A stretch of 36,113 nt of DNA from an uncultured Verrucomicrobiota bacterium (GCA_903825435.1 CAIKAP010000144.1:1-36113), one strand, 5' to 3'. Positions 25,297-34,876 are shown, counted from the first letter of the stretch. The notes: generated by a model from the sequence alone, not told the origin. A program made the numbers and translations.

Positions 25297-26316
25297 TCAA
25301 CGCCCCGGTGATTCTACGTGTTGGGGCAGCCAGCTGCGGACTGCGCTGAAGCATTCTCCAAGCAAGCCAAACGGCAAAGCAAGTTTGTTCCGCAGGTAGG
25401 GGTCTGACTGATGGACGGTGCGCATGGTGTCACGGATCACCTTCCTGTTGCCGCTGCGCATCCCGGCAATGACGCTCAACATGCATCGTTTCGAGGCGAA
25501 GTAGTAACTCCGACGGATCAAGTTTGGGAGTTCGGCTGCCGTGAAAAGTTCCTGAACATCCGGTCGCGCGAGGTACTGACATGCCAACGAGTAGAAGACG
25601 CTGTTGTTCAACCCTCGCTTGTGAATCTGTACTGTGTCGGATTGGGCGTTGAACCGCCACGAATTCAGCGGTTCGGCGATATAGTAGAAATCGTACTTGG
25701 TTGCAAACCTCATGCAGAGTTCCACGTCGCACGCAAAATCCGCTGACAGGTCGAACGAACCGAGCCGTTCAAAACATTCTCGCCGGTACAACAAACCCGA
25801 CGGCACGCAGCACGGATATATCCGCGTCAGGAAATCCCGCAAGATCTCCCGTCCGGGGACGCAGCCATCCGTTTTCCGATAGGCATAGAGCAGTCGCATT
25901 CTTTTGATGAGATAAAAGCGGGGCGTTACAGCGCGCCCTGTTTCATCCACAATGTCCAGTGGCGACATGACCACCCCGACCCGTGGCTGCGATTCCAGTA
26001 TCGCTGCGCTACGTTCCAGTGAACGAGGCTTCATCAAATCGTCGTCCATCAACAACTTGATGAAGCGCCCCTGACTGCGCTCCACAGACAAGGCTAAATT
26101 TTTGAAGCCGCCAAGATTGCCGGGGTTTCGAAAGTACCGGAGTTTCGGTGATCTAATCCTCCGTACAACCGATTCGGTCTCGTTGTTGGTACTGTTATCG
26201 GACACCACGATCTCAAAATCCTGATAGGTCTGCGCCAGACAAGAGCGAATGGCCTGTTCCAGAAAGGTCGGGCGGTTGTAGGTGGGGATTGAAACTGAAA
26301 TGGTGGGTTTACTCAT
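25297..26316 (-). CDS. family 2 glycosyltransferase
   Basis: A 339-residue GT-A enzyme. It opens with TISVSIPTYNRPTFLEQAI, then EIVVSDNSTNNET, and carries the metal-site-type motif KLLMDDDLMKPRSLE. CCVPSGLLYRRECFERLGSFD and DFACDVELCMRFATKYDFYY belong to the same family region as SpsA-like transferases. It is the last gene of the minus-strand export/assembly operon; its start overlaps the end of the YfhO-like gene by 8 bases. It probably adds a sugar to the lipid-linked glycan; donor and acceptor are unknown. Confidence 0.87.
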   Translation of the reverse strand: MSKPTISVSIPTYNRPTFLEQAIRSCLAQTYQDFEIVVSDNSTNNETESVVRRIRSPKLRYFRNPGNLGGFKNLALSVERSQGRFIKLLMDDDLMKPRSLERSAAILESQPRVGVVMSPLDIVDETGRAVTPRFYLIKRMRLLYAYRKTDGCVPGREILRDFLTRIYPCCVPSGLLYRRECFERLGSFDLSADFACDVELCMRFATKYDFYYIAEPLNSWRFNAQSDTVQIHKRGLNNSVFYSLACQYLARPDVQELFTAAELPNLIRRSYYFASKRCMLSVIAGMRSGNRKVIRDTMRTVHQSDPYLRNKLALPFGLLGECFSAVRSWLPQHVESPGR

Positions 26317-28774
26317 GGAGAACGAAACTTGAGGGCTGACAAACTCCTAACAGTCCGATCAATGCCGTCAAACCTAGGGCGGCAAGGTGGACGTAGACGG
26401 GGATCGCCGAGCTTTGATAGCGCAGCACAAGTGCGGAACGACCAGCGGGGACGGGTACGGCATAAAGGATCATGTCCGTGCGGAAGGGTGTCACGGGTTG
26501 GTTGTTGACTGTTGCGCGCCAATTGAGGTCAAAACGGTCGTTGATGAGGACGTAACCGGGCGCGGTGGTTTCCGCTTCAACTTCAATGCGACTCCCTGAA
26601 TAACGTCGGAGTCGAACTGTTCCCGTCGCATCACTGCTTGCGCTTGCGGCTGATGGTTGATCAAACAAGAGCGTGTGGCGAGGGTTCCAGTCGGGCGCGG
26701 CTAGACGACGGCTCAGGGCGGCTTGATCGGGCAGGACTTCGATGCCGGGCACGAAGGTGGCCTTGGGCAGATAATCTTTCAACGTCACTAGTGCGTGAGT
26801 GGCAGGTTGGTTGTCGCCGACAGAGATGACTTGGAGATCGTCGAGCTTGCTGCCCTGTGCTTGGAATCGTGTCGCGCCCGCAATATTGGCGCGCAACTCG
26901 GGCGACTGGAGAACCTGATTAAGAACGGATGCCGGTATCGCCAGATATTTGACCCCGGCAAGTTGCCAAAGGCGGATGGGATTGTTTTGCAGCGCAGTGA
27001 AGAAAGCAAGGTAGTCTTCAGGGATTCGTGATGATGCCGGAATGTCAACGGAGGCGATTCGATGGTATGGGAAGACAGCGCTCAGATAATAATGCAGCAA
27101 GCCATCTTGACCAAGGAACTTGACTCTGACAGGTTCAGGGTTGGTGCGGATTGTCTCGATGAGCGGGTTTGTCCGGTAGGCTGCGCGGAAGTTGAACGGT
27201 TCGAGATAATGCCGGTGGACCCAATACATCTGTCCCGCTACCGATACGGCAAGCAGCAGAATACCCCATTCCGGTTTTACCCAAATAAGCCACAATACTC
27301 CAAGCACTAGGGCCGCCACAAATGCCGTGAGCCGGGCGACGCCAATAGCCGCTGTGATTTCAGGTGGGCTGTAGCCTTGAGCTGTTAGAGGCGAGACCAA
27401 CCACGAACTCGCTCCCGCTGCTGCCAGCAAAATCAGCACGGCGATTACACTAACTCCCGTCAGCAGGCGTCGTAGAGCCACGCGGGAGGAGTCTAACATG
27501 GCCTGTGTGCCAAAGGCTGCGAGCACGGTCAAACACAGTCCGCCGGGCACCATGAACTTCATCGGGTTTCGCCATGTGCCCATGTACGGAAGTTTGTAGA
27601 AGAACCAGTAGAATGGCGCATACCGGCCCAGCGCCAACAGGTAACAAATCACCAGCACCGCCACAAAAAAACGGCCATAGAATATCTGGTCATCGTACAA
27701 CGGTTGGTAGGGGCGACCCACCGTGTTGCCCGCGCTGTTGCGTAATGAAGGACGAGCCGTCGGCTCGTCCCTGCCACGTTTCCGCAACAACGTCCATCCG
27801 CCCGCAAGTGCAAGGATGAATGCGGTAGTCCCAAAACTGTTGGTGCTGATTAAGAAGTTCCGGAAGCCTCGGTGATGTTGTTCCCAGCCCGCTTGCTGGC
27901 CGATTCGTCCCCAGTACGGCCCGTCCATGCTGCCGGAACGCCAGCCAAAAAAACCTGGCACAAGATAATCCAGCGTTTCTGTGAGAGGCAGGCTCCACTG
28001 CGTGGCCCAATCCCAATGCTGCTGCGGATCATCACTGGTAACCTGTTTCACACCGGAGATGCCGGTCTGAACTGTTGTTTGGAGTGCCGGTAGGGCCACC
28101 AAGACCGACATCATAATGGCCGCGAGCAACCGGCCAAAGAGCATCGTGCCTTCACGTGGTTTGCGACGGCCCGACCGTACGATACCGACGAGATATAGCG
28201 CGCCGATCAACAGCGCGACCAGCATCCCTTGGTCTGGTGCAAGACAGATGTTCATTCCTAACACGCTCCCGCAGACCACCGCCGCTCGCCAATCCAGGTT
28301 TCGTATCGCCCGCAACGCCATTACGGCAGCAACTGGAGTCAGTGCCAGCAACGCCATCGGTGCGAAGTGCCCCCCATAGATGTTGCTAAGCAACGGTCCC
28401 TGCCAGCCATAAATCAGGCCGCCAATCACGGCGGCATGGCTGGACAATTTTAACTCCCGCATCAACCAATAGCTACTGGCCACCGCCAACGTACCAAACA
28501 TCGGATAGTACACTGTAAACAACAGCCAGACGGGCAAATGAGCCAGCATCGTGAACGGGGTCAACGGTACAGGATAGTTGGCAAATCCTAGCCAGTAATC
28601 GTACGAGACAAATCCCTGCGGAGGAAAGTGAAACCGGAACTCCCAGCAGTTGGCCGGGATGATGTCATTTGTCATGGGAATAACGCTGCCGAACGAGAAG
28701 AAATAGCACAGCCACAACTGCAATAGAAATGTTCCGACAATCGCCAGCAAAAGAGGTTTCAGGGAAAGCTTCAT
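26309..28774 (-). CDS. YfhO-family polytopic membrane protein (putative GT-C-type glycosyltransferase)
   Basis: An 821-residue membrane protein with about a dozen hydrophobic segments. The first is at residues of about 8-25, more run through about 90-500 (for example AAVICGSVLGMNICLAP-like and LLAVSVAGQMYWV regions), and the last is near the C-terminus (YVHLAALGLTALIGLLGVC). A soluble extracytoplasmic region (about 530-790) ends with the YfhO-typical block GYVLINDRFDLNWRATVNNQ and VPAGRSALVLRYQSS. YfhO-type proteins glycosylate cell-wall polymers with polyprenol-phosphate sugars. The gene directly upstream makes such a donor, and the two overlap as ATGA, so they should work as a pair. The ATG at 28774 fits this overlap and gives a good signal-anchor (MKLSLKPLLLAIVGTFLLQL). 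Confidence 0.8.
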   Translation of the reverse strand: MKLSLKPLLLAIVGTFLLQLWLCYFFSFGSVIPMTNDIIPANCWEFRFHFPPQGFVSYDYWLGFANYPVPLTPFTMLAHLPVWLLFTVYYPMFGTLAVASSYWLMRELKLSSHAAVIGGLIYGWQGPLLSNIYGGHFAPMALLALTPVAAVMALRAIRNLDWRAAVVCGSVLGMNICLAPDQGMLVALLIGALYLVGIVRSGRRKPREGTMLFGRLLAAIMMSVLVALPALQTTVQTGISGVKQVTSDDPQQHWDWATQWSLPLTETLDYLVPGFFGWRSGSMDGPYWGRIGQQAGWEQHHRGFRNFLISTNSFGTTAFILALAGGWTLLRKRGRDEPTARPSLRNSAGNTVGRPYQPLYDDQIFYGRFFVAVLVICYLLALGRYAPFYWFFYKLPYMGTWRNPMKFMVPGGLCLTVLAAFGTQAMLDSSRVALRRLLTGVSVIAVLILLAAAGASSWLVSPLTAQGYSPPEITAAIGVARLTAFVAALVLGVLWLIWVKPEWGILLLAVSVAGQMYWVHRHYLEPFNFRAAYRTNPLIETIRTNPEPVRVKFLGQDGLLHYYLSAVFPYHRIASVDIPASSRIPEDYLAFFTALQNNPIRLWQLAGVKYLAIPASVLNQVLQSPELRANIAGATRFQAQGSKLDDLQVISVGDNQPATHALVTLKDYLPKATFVPGIEVLPDQAALSRRLAAPDWNPRHTLLFDQPSAASASSDATGTVRLRRYSGSRIEVEAETTAPGYVLINDRFDLNWRATVNNQPVTPFRTDMILYAVPVPAGRSALVLRYQSSAIPVYVHLAALGLTALIGLLGVCQPSSFVLHE

Positions 28775-29475
28775 TTTTTCATCGCCCGCACTTTGCGCCA
28801 TGTTCTCCATGTTTCCCTCCAGATGTCCCAGACGGCGTTGAGACCGACCCCGCCGTACTTGAGTTGGTGGTTGACCACCACCGGGGCTTCCGCCATCTTC
28901 GCGCCGGCTTCGACTAGGTGGACGAGTAGTTCCAGGTCGAATGCAAAACCTTCCACCCGAGTCTTATCAACCGCTTGAGTCAAAATCTCGCGACGGACCA
29001 GTTTCAAGCCAGTCTGGGTATCGCGTACGGGAAGGCCGAAGAACAACTTCACTAGCAGATAGTAGCCATAGCTGTAAATCCGTCGGATCAGGGGGTAGTC
29101 CACGTTGCTGTCGGGATGCAGTTTGCTGCCGATGACTGCGTCGGCTTGGTGGATGTGCTGGAGCGCTAGAAATAACGTGATCTGGTCCGGCGGGAGGTCC
29201 AGATCCGAGTCCAGAAAAATCACCCAATCGCCCTTGGCTGCGCGCGTTCCTTGGCGCAACGCCTCGCCTTTGCCCCGGTGAGGCAGTTGCAGGACGCGGA
29301 CCTCGGCCAGTTCCCCAGCGGCATTATCCAGTTCGGTGGCGGAATTGTCGCTGCTGCCATCGTTGACGGCTATGATCTCGAATGGGCCAAGAGGGCGGAA
29401 CACCACCACAGTCCGTCGAAGGTTCTCGCGGATCACGGTGCCTTCATTATAAACTGGCATTACCACCGAAAGCAT
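28771..29475 (-). CDS. polyprenol-phosphate glycosyltransferase (DPM1/dolichyl-phosphate sugar synthase-like GT2)
   Basis: A 234-residue GT2 enzyme with MLSVVMPVYNEGTVIRENL, EIIAVNDGSSDNS, HRGKGEALRQGTRAAKGDWV and FLDSDLDLPPDQI, the classic dolichyl-phosphate mannose/glucose synthase set. VRDTQTGLKLVRREIL and GFAFDLELLVHLVEAG follow. There is no C-terminal membrane segment, as in the soluble DPM1 group. It would move a sugar from a nucleotide donor to a polyprenyl phosphate, giving the substrate of the YfhO-like protein whose gene overlaps its stop by four bases. The ATG at 29475 is preferred; an in-frame ATG six codons upstream (29493) is possible. Confidence 0.88.
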   Translation of the reverse strand: MLSVVMPVYNEGTVIRENLRRTVVVFRPLGPFEIIAVNDGSSDNSATELDNAAGELAEVRVLQLPHRGKGEALRQGTRAAKGDWVIFLDSDLDLPPDQITLFLALQHIHQADAVIGSKLHPDSNVDYPLIRRIYSYGYYLLVKLFFGLPVRDTQTGLKLVRREILTQAVDKTRVEGFAFDLELLVHLVEAGAKMAEAPVVVNHQLKYGGVGLNAVWDIWRETWRTWRKVRAMKK

Positions 29476-29521
29476 GATTGGACACCGATACACGAAGACG
29501 TCGCCGATGTAAAATACGAAT

Positions 29522-30751
29522 TCAATCTCGCCGATTGTTCAGTAACGTCGTTGCTCCGACCAACACGAAGGTGGCAGTTGCGCCCGAGAGGATGAGGGTC
29601 AGCAATGTTTGTGCATCACGGCCCCACCAAGTCAACGCAGCGCCGTATAGCAGGCCGCAAGTGCCATAGACCAACGCCGAGGTGAACCGCCGTCCCGCCA
29701 GCACGTAGAACGCAAGCGCCTGTAACAGGCCGACCGGGATCATGACGACGGCGAAACGGTTCATCAACGCCAGCACTGTCGTGTCCGTCCGGTTGAGCAG
29801 GAGGCGGCAGAGAATTTCCTTGCCGAGCATCACGGCTCCCGCGCCGACAATGAGCAGCCCGGCGAACGCCACCAGTTGCAGCAGCGTGGCCTTGTCGGAG
29901 CGTTCCTGGCCGGAACGCGCCGTAAAGAACACCGTCAGGATTGGCATCGGCAGCCAGATCACGGCACGCCCAAATAATCCTGCCGCTGTGTACGTGCCGA
30001 GGTCGGGACCGCTCAGCCAGCGTTGTGCCACGACGACGTCGGATTGGGTGAATGCGTAGTTGCCGATGCAAACGGCAAGCGAAGCAATGAGGAACCGAAT
30101 GAATTCCGGATCCCGCAATGGCCCCAGTCGTCCGCGCACGCACACAAATGTGCGGTCGCGCCACACGACCACCGCGACGATCGTAAGGCCGGAGAAGACA
30201 GAGGCCGCGATACCGGTTTCCGCGTTGCTCCAGATGCGTCCGCCGAAGCCGCCGACGGCAAGTCGCATGGACACGCTTGCCAAGCCCAACACGGCCATGA
30301 AATGAAACTGTCCCAGCCCGGCGCACCACGCGTTGGCCAGCCCACCCCAGAGGCTGACCAAGATTGTCGCCAGCACCCAGACCGTGACCGCCGTGCGCGG
30401 CACGTGGAAGAACACCGAGATCGGATGAATGAAGATGACAGCCATGATGGAACAGAAGATCGTCAGGCGAAACAAGAACGCGCTGCTGGCTGCCTTCAAT
30501 TCCTCGACACGGTTTTGTTCGCCGCATGCTTGGTGACGGGCGAGGTGATGCGTGACTGCCTGGCTAGCTGCACCGATGCCGATAGTCAGCATGCCAGCTA
30601 TGCCAAGCGCGGCGTTGAGATGGCCGAACTCCTCTATCTTCAGCCACCGGCCCATGATCGCTTGAAACAGATAGTTACCGCCGGCACCAGCTAAACTGGC
30701 CAGCGTCAGCACGGCGCTGCTTTGCCACAGGAATCGTTGTCGGTCAGACAT
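29522..30751 (-). CDS. polysaccharide flippase/exporter (Wzx-like, MATE/MOP superfamily)
   Basis: A 409-residue polytopic membrane protein with about 10-12 hydrophobic helices. It begins with [20 protein letters not shown] and [20 protein letters not shown], the usual opening of O-antigen and capsule flippases (RfbX/Wzx and PST families). Long hydrophobic stretches continue to [19 protein letters not shown]. It should translocate lipid-linked oligosaccharide across the inner membrane. The frame stays open into the antisense of argG, but the true start is the ATG at 30751, where the Wzx-type sequence begins. It leads the minus-strand operon, with 46 bases before the next gene. Confidence 0.85.
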   Translation of the reverse strand: MSDRQRFLWQSSAVLTLASLAGAGGNYLFQAIMGRWLKIEEFGHLNAALGIAGMLTIGIGAASQAVTHHLARHQACGEQNRVEELKAASSAFLFRLTIFCSIMAVIFIHPISVFFHVPRTAVTVWVLATILVSLWGGLANAWCAGLGQFHFMAVLGLASVSMRLAVGGFGGRIWSNAETGIAASVFSGLTIVAVVVWRDRTFVCVRGRLGPLRDPEFIRFLIASLAVCIGNYAFTQSDVVVAQRWLSGPDLGTYTAAGLFGRAVIWLPMPILTVFFTARSGQERSDKATLLQLVAFAGLLIVGAGAVMLGKEILCRLLLNRTDTTVLALMNRFAVVMIPVGLLQALAFYVLAGRRFTSALVYGTCGLLYGAALTWWGRDAQTLLTLILSGATATFVLVGATTLLNNRRD

Positions 30752-30778
30752 GCTCCGCAGATTGTTAGGCCAAAACCG

Positions 30779-30807
30779 TTGCGGCGGCCAGACTTTTCGT
30801 GTACAAG
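30779..30807 (+). promoter_or_regulatory. possible argG promoter with very short leader
   Basis: TTGCGG (30779-30784) and TACAAG (30802-30807) are separated by 17 bases, and only 10 bases lie between the -10-like box and the argG ATG. The matches are moderate (3/6 and 4/6), but position and spacing repeat the pattern seen at pepA. Confidence 0.3.
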
Positions 30808-30817
30808 AGCGCTCGCT

Positions 30818-32029
30818 ATGAAAATTGTTGTCGCTTACTCCGGTGGATTGGACACGTCGGTCATCCTGCACTGGTTGAAGGAAACCTACCGGTGCGAGGT
30901 CATCGCGTATTGCGCTGACATCGGCCAGGAAGATGAACTCAAGGGTCTCGATAAGAAGGCGAAGGCCACGGGCGCGAGCAAGTTCTACGCGCTCGATCTC
31001 GTTGAGGAGTTCGCGCGAGATTTTATTTTCCCGATGATTCAGGCGGGGGCCATTTACGAGAACCAGTACTACCTCGGTACCAGCATCGCGCGGCCGCTCA
31101 TCGCCAAGGCGCAGGTGGACATCGCGCGGAAGGAAAAGGCCGATACTGTCGCCCACGGCGCAACGGGCAAGGGGAACGACCAGTGCCGGTTCGAGTTGAC
31201 GTATGCGGCGCTCGCGCCGAGCCTCAACATCATCGCGCCGTGGCGGATGGCTGAGTACCAGAGCCAGTTCAAGGGACGGACCGAGATGCTCGCGTACTGT
31301 GCGGAGAAGGGGATCAACGTCGAAGCTACGGCGAAGAAGCCGTACTCGATGGACCGGAACCTTCTCCACATCTCCTACGAGAGCGGCATCCTCGAAGATC
31401 CGTGGCTCGAACCGCCCAAGGAAATCTTCAAGCTCAGTGTCTCGCCCGAGGACGCACCCAACAAACCGGAGTACGTCGAGCTGGATTTCGAGTCCGGCAA
31501 CTGCGTCGCCGTCAACGGCAAGCGGCTCACCCCCGCGGGCGTGATGCGGGCGTTGAACAAGCTCGGCGGCAAACACGGTATCGGCCGGGTTGACCTCGTC
31601 GAGAACCGGTTCGTCGGCATGAAGAGCCGGGGCGTGTACGAGACGCCGGGTGGGACAATTTTGCATTTCGCGCACCGGCAGATGGAGACGTTGACGATGG
31701 ACCGCGAGGTCATGCACCTGCGGGACTCGTTGATTCCGCGCTACGCGGAGCTGGTGTACTACGGATTCTGGTTCGCCCCCGAGCGGGAGGCGTTGCAGGC
31801 GTTCGTGACCGAGAGCCAGAGGAACGTCACCGGCACAGTGCGGCTGAAACTCTACAAGGGCAACGTCATCACGGCGGGACGGAAGAGCCCGGTCTCGTTG
31901 TACAATCCCTACGTCGCCACGATGGAGGCGGACAAGGGTGCGTACAACCAGTCCGACGCCACCGGTTTCATCCGGCTGAACGCGCTACGGTTGCGGACGC
32001 GGGCCGCAGTGCTGGCGAAAAAGAAATAG
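30818..32029 (+). CDS. argG: argininosuccinate synthase
   Basis: A 403-residue enzyme that condenses citrulline and aspartate with ATP in arginine synthesis. It has the N-type ATP pyrophosphatase P-loop in [17 protein letters not shown], the [11 protein letters not shown] strand, [30 protein letters not shown] and [20 protein letters not shown]. The length is normal for ArgG. The ATG at 30818 starts the family homology. It is divergent from the flippase gene, and argH lies 1.5 kb downstream with gph and a secreted-protein gene between them. Confidence 0.97.
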   Translation: MKIVVAYSGGLDTSVILHWLKETYRCEVIAYCADIGQEDELKGLDKKAKATGASKFYALDLVEEFARDFIFPMIQAGAIYENQYYLGTSIARPLIAKAQVDIARKEKADTVAHGATGKGNDQCRFELTYAALAPSLNIIAPWRMAEYQSQFKGRTEMLAYCAEKGINVEATAKKPYSMDRNLLHISYESGILEDPWLEPPKEIFKLSVSPEDAPNKPEYVELDFESGNCVAVNGKRLTPAGVMRALNKLGGKHGIGRVDLVENRFVGMKSRGVYETPGGTILHFAHRQMETLTMDREVMHLRDSLIPRYAELVYYGFWFAPEREALQAFVTESQRNVTGTVRLKLYKGNVITAGRKSPVSLYNPYVATMEADKGAYNQSDATGFIRLNALRLRTRAAVLAKKK

Positions 32030-32044
32030 GCTCTGCCTCAGAGC
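32030..32044 (-). terminator. hairpin between convergent argG and gph
   Basis: GCTCTG (32030-32035) and CAGAGC (32039-32044) form a 6-bp stem with a CCT loop immediately after the argG stop and over the gph stop codon. Read on the minus strand it is followed by a U-rich stretch (CTATTTCTTTTTC), so it can terminate gph; on the plus strand it has no U-run. Confidence 0.45.
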
Positions 32045-32685
32045 AATTGCAACAGTTCATCGGGGCGGGCGATCAGTTTCAGCGCGCCTGCCTCGACCAA
32101 CTCTTCCCGCTCGCGAAATCCCCACAGCACGCCGACCGGGAACATCCCCGCTGCGGTGGCGGTGTGCATGTCGGTATTCGTGTCGCCAAGATAGATCCAC
32201 TCCGACGGCGAGATACCGAGTTCCTCCGCGATCTGCAACGCCACCGTCGGGTCTGGCTTGATCGGCAGGTTCGCCCGTTGGCCGCGCACAGCGACGAATG
32301 GCGAATCCGGAAAGTAATGCGCGACCATCCGCTTGGTAAAGTCGTCGGGCTTGTTCGAGAAGACCGCCAGCTTCAAACCTTGCCGGAACAAAACCGGAAC
32401 AAGTTCTTGGATGCCGGGATACAATCGCGTCTCGTCGAAACAGTGCGCTTCGTAGTGCGCGCGCATCAACGCCAGCGCCTTGTCGGCGAGCGACGCCTTG
32501 TCGGCGGGCAGCGTGCGCAGGATCAGGTTCCGCGCGCCGTCGCCGACGAAGTGGCGGTAGGCGGGCAGGGGATGCGTCGGGCAGCCGAGCGTGGCTATGG
32601 CGTGGTTGACGGCGTTGGCCAGGTCCGTCAGCGTGTCGGCCAGCGTCCCGTCGAGATCGAAGAGCACGGCGCGGAATCGTTTCAT
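32038..32685 (-). CDS. gph: HAD-family phosphatase, phosphoglycolate phosphatase-like
   Basis: A 215-residue HAD hydrolase. The nucleophile motif is AVLFDLDGTLADTLTDL (Asp10, Asp12), the motif II region is LAVFSNKPDDFTKRMV, and the metal-binding motif IV is WIYLGDTNTDMHTATAAGM. The cap domain of the Gph type lies between (AYRHFVGDGARNLILRTL). It likely dephosphorylates 2-phosphoglycolate or a similar small phosphate ester; substrate specificity within the family is not certain. The ATG at 32685 is chosen, because the longer open frame upstream has no homology and crosses the promoter region. Confidence 0.85.
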   Translation of the reverse strand: MKRFRAVLFDLDGTLADTLTDLANAVNHAIATLGCPTHPLPAYRHFVGDGARNLILRTLPADKASLADKALALMRAHYEAHCFDETRLYPGIQELVPVLFRQGLKLAVFSNKPDDFTKRMVAHYFPDSPFVAVRGQRANLPIKPDPTVALQIAEELGISPSEWIYLGDTNTDMHTATAAGMFPVGVLWGFREREELVEAGALKLIARPDELLQLL

Positions 32686-32693
32686 GCGGCGTT

Positions 32694-32722
32694 TGTATAG
32701 CAAACCGACGCGGCGATGTCTG
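32694..32722 (-). promoter_or_regulatory. possible gph promoter close to the start codon
   Basis: On the minus strand CAGACA (32717-32722) and TATACA (32694-32699) are 17 bases apart. The -10-like box ends 8 bases before the gph ATG, so the transcript would be leaderless or nearly so. No Shine-Dalgarno site is visible. Confidence 0.4.
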
Positions 32723-32726
32723 CTTT

Positions 32727-32757
32727 TTGATTGTTCCACGTTGCGCGACGTGATAAT
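32727..32757 (+). promoter_or_regulatory. possible promoter with inverted repeat upstream of the secreted-protein gene
   Basis: TTGATT (32727-32732) and GATAAT (32752-32757) lie 19 bases apart; the -10-like box is 10 bases from the ATG at 32768. Between them sits an inverted repeat CACGT-N6-ACGTG (32737-32752), which could be an operator. The spacing is longer than ideal. Confidence 0.3.
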
Positions 32758-32767
32758 TTGCGTCCTC

Positions 32768-33538
32768 ATGACTACCACACGATTTCTACACGTTATCGCC
32801 CTGTTCGCCAGCGTCATTGCCGCCGACGCGTTCGCCCAGGGAATGCCCGGTGCCCGGATGAAGAATCCCGGTGAACAACTGGTGAAGTTCCTCGGCAAGA
32901 ACACCGCGTTCACTGCCGATGCCCATGTCTCGATCCAGAACGCCAGCGGCGAGAACGTTCACGAGATGGAGTTTGCGTACGCCATGCTCGACACCAAGGT
33001 CCGCACGGAAATGGACATGACCAAGATGCGGCGGGCCGCCATGCCGCCCGAGGCCATGGCGCACCTCAAACAGATGGGTATGGACAAGACCATCAACGTG
33101 TTTATTCCCGAGAAGCAGGTCATGTATTTGATCTATCCGGGATTGCAGGCCTACTGCGAGATGCCCACCCCCGGGGCCGCTGCCGCCGCCGGCGGCGCCA
33201 AGGACGCCAAGGAACCGAAGATCGAACAGACCGAGATCGGCAAGGAAACCATTGACGGCCATCCCTGCGTGAAATGGAAAGTCATCGTCACCGACGACTC
33301 CGGCAACAAAGCCAACGCCCTCCTCTGGAGGGCCACCGACCTGAAGGAGTTGCTGATCCAGACCCAGGTGACCACCGACAACGGCACGCTCATCACGACG
33401 CTCTTCAAGAACGTCAACCAGAACAAGCCCGACGCCGCGTTGTTCGTGCCGCCCGCCGGTTTCAAGCGTTACGGCAGCATGCAGGAACTCATGATGGACA
33501 AGATGCAAAACATGATGCCCGGCGCCGGTACACGGTAA
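32768..33538 (+). CDS. secreted conserved protein, DUF4412-like
   Basis: A 256-residue exported protein. The signal peptide is MTTTRFLHVIALFASVIAAD, with probable cleavage after AFA at about residue 23. The mature part has a mostly beta pattern with EMEFAYAMLDTKVRTEMDM, INVFIPEKQVMYLIYPGLQA, a low-complexity Ala/Gly linker (GAAAAAGGAKDAKE) and TIDGHPCVKWKVIV, then LWRATDLKELLIQTQV and PDAALFVPPAGFKRYGSMQE. This layout resembles periplasmic DUF4412/LolA-like proteins; no biochemical role is known to me. It is Met-rich at its C-terminus (about 240-252). It starts within 82 bases of divergent gph and is followed after 6 bases by argH, so it probably shares argH's transcript. Confidence 0.75.
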   Translation: MTTTRFLHVIALFASVIAADAFAQGMPGARMKNPGEQLVKFLGKNTAFTADAHVSIQNASGENVHEMEFAYAMLDTKVRTEMDMTKMRRAAMPPEAMAHLKQMGMDKTINVFIPEKQVMYLIYPGLQAYCEMPTPGAAAAAGGAKDAKEPKIEQTEIGKETIDGHPCVKWKVIVTDDSGNKANALLWRATDLKELLIQTQVTTDNGTLITTLFKNVNQNKPDAALFVPPAGFKRYGSMQELMMDKMQNMMPGAGTR

Positions 33539-33544
33539 GCGTCC

Positions 33545-34876
33545 ATGAAGAAGTCATCCCAACAAACTTGGGGCGGGCGGTTCGCTGCTGGCCCGGCGGA
33601 GATCGTCAAACAGTTCACAGAAAGCGTCAGCTTCGACTGGCGGCTCTACCCGCACGACATCGCCGGCTCGATTGCACACGCGAAGGGCCTCGCGAAGATC
33701 GGCGTCCTCACGAAAGCCGAGGCGGCGAAGATCGCGCGGCGACTCCGGACAATCCGGCCGCAACCGAATCCCGCGCTCGAAGACGTCCACATGAACGTCG
33801 AGGCCGCACTCGGCCCTGTTGGACGGAAACTGCACACCGGCCGAAGCCGGAACGATCAGGTTGCCACCGACATTCGGCTTTGGCTCCGGGACAACATCGG
33901 CTGCCAGCTATCGGCGATCTCTGATCTCCAGCGCGCGTTAGTCGCGCTGGCGGACAAGAACGCCGACGTCGTCATGCCAGGCTATACGCACCTCCAGCGG
34001 GCGCAACCGGTGTTGTTCGCCCACCACGCACTCGCCTACGTCGAGATGCTCGCGCGGGACGCCATGCGGTTCGCCGACTGTGCGAAGCGCGCCAACGTCA
34101 GCCCGCTCGGCTCCGGCGCCATTGCCGGGAGCACGCTGCGGCTCGCGCGGGAGTTCGTCGCCAAGGAACTCGGTTTCGACGGCGTGACGCAAAACTCGAT
34201 GGATGCCGTCAGCGACCGGGATTTTGTCGTCGAGTTTCTCGCCGTCGCGGCGATCTGCGGGATGCACCTGTCGCGGCTGGCCGAGGACCTCGTTCTCTGG
34301 TCGAGCGCCGAGTTTGGTTTCGTTCGCATCGGCGACGCCTACACGACCGGCTCCTCGCTGATGCCGCAAAAGAAAAATCCCGACATTGCCGAACTCGTCC
34401 GGGGCAAGACCGGCCGTCTTTACGGCAACCTCGTCGCCGTATTGACGATGCTCAAAGGCCTCCCGATGACCTACAACCGGGACATGCAGGAGGACAAGGA
34501 GCCGTTGTTCGACACTGCCGACACTATCGGCGCATCGTTGCGGGTGATGGCCGACATGCTCCGGCACACGAAGGTGAACCGGTCTCGGTGTGAAGCCGCC
34601 GCAAGCGATCCGTTGCTGCTGGCGACCGACCTTGCGGACTTTCTCGTCAAGCGCGGTATACCGTTCCGGCAAGCCCACCATGCTGTTGGCGCACTCGTTG
34701 CCGCGTCAGAGAAGGGTGGGGTGTCGTTACCGAAGCTGGCGGCGAAGAAATACGGTGCCGGTGCTGCGAAAGTATTCAACCTGCAGTGCGCTCTCGCCGT
34801 GCGCAAAGCCATTGGCGCGCCTTCGCCAAAGAATGTTCGCGCTCAGATTGCTCGCTGGACGAAATTTCTGAAGTAG
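33545..34876 (+). CDS. argH: argininosuccinate lyase
   Basis: A 443-residue enzyme of the fumarase/aspartase superfamily that splits argininosuccinate into arginine and fumarate. It has TWGGRFAAGPAEIVKQFTES, the VHMNVEAAL region, LHTGRSRNDQVATDIRLWLR, MPGYTHLQRAQPVLFAHHAL and the superfamily signature GSSLMPQKKNPDIAEL. The start MKKSSQQTWGGRF is natural. It begins 6 bases after the secreted-protein gene and ends directly against the ROK gene start (TAG-ATG), which suggests one transcript for all three. Confidence 0.97.
   Translation: MKKSSQQTWGGRFAAGPAEIVKQFTESVSFDWRLYPHDIAGSIAHAKGLAKIGVLTKAEAAKIARRLRTIRPQPNPALEDVHMNVEAALGPVGRKLHTGRSRNDQVATDIRLWLRDNIGCQLSAISDLQRALVALADKNADVVMPGYTHLQRAQPVLFAHHALAYVEMLARDAMRFADCAKRANVSPLGSGAIAGSTLRLAREFVAKELGFDGVTQNSMDAVSDRDFVVEFLAVAAICGMHLSRLAEDLVLWSSAEFGFVRIGDAYTTGSSLMPQKKNPDIAELVRGKTGRLYGNLVAVLTMLKGLPMTYNRDMQEDKEPLFDTADTIGASLRVMADMLRHTKVNRSRCEAAASDPLLLATDLADFLVKRGIPFRQAHHAVGALVAASEKGGVSLPKLAAKKYGAGAAKVFNLQCALAVRKAIGAPSPKNVRAQIARWTKFLK

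Noticed and set aside
30752-31717. Upstream extension of the flippase frame across argG
   Set aside because: That part is the antisense of argG; Wzx-like sequence begins only at the ATG at 30751.
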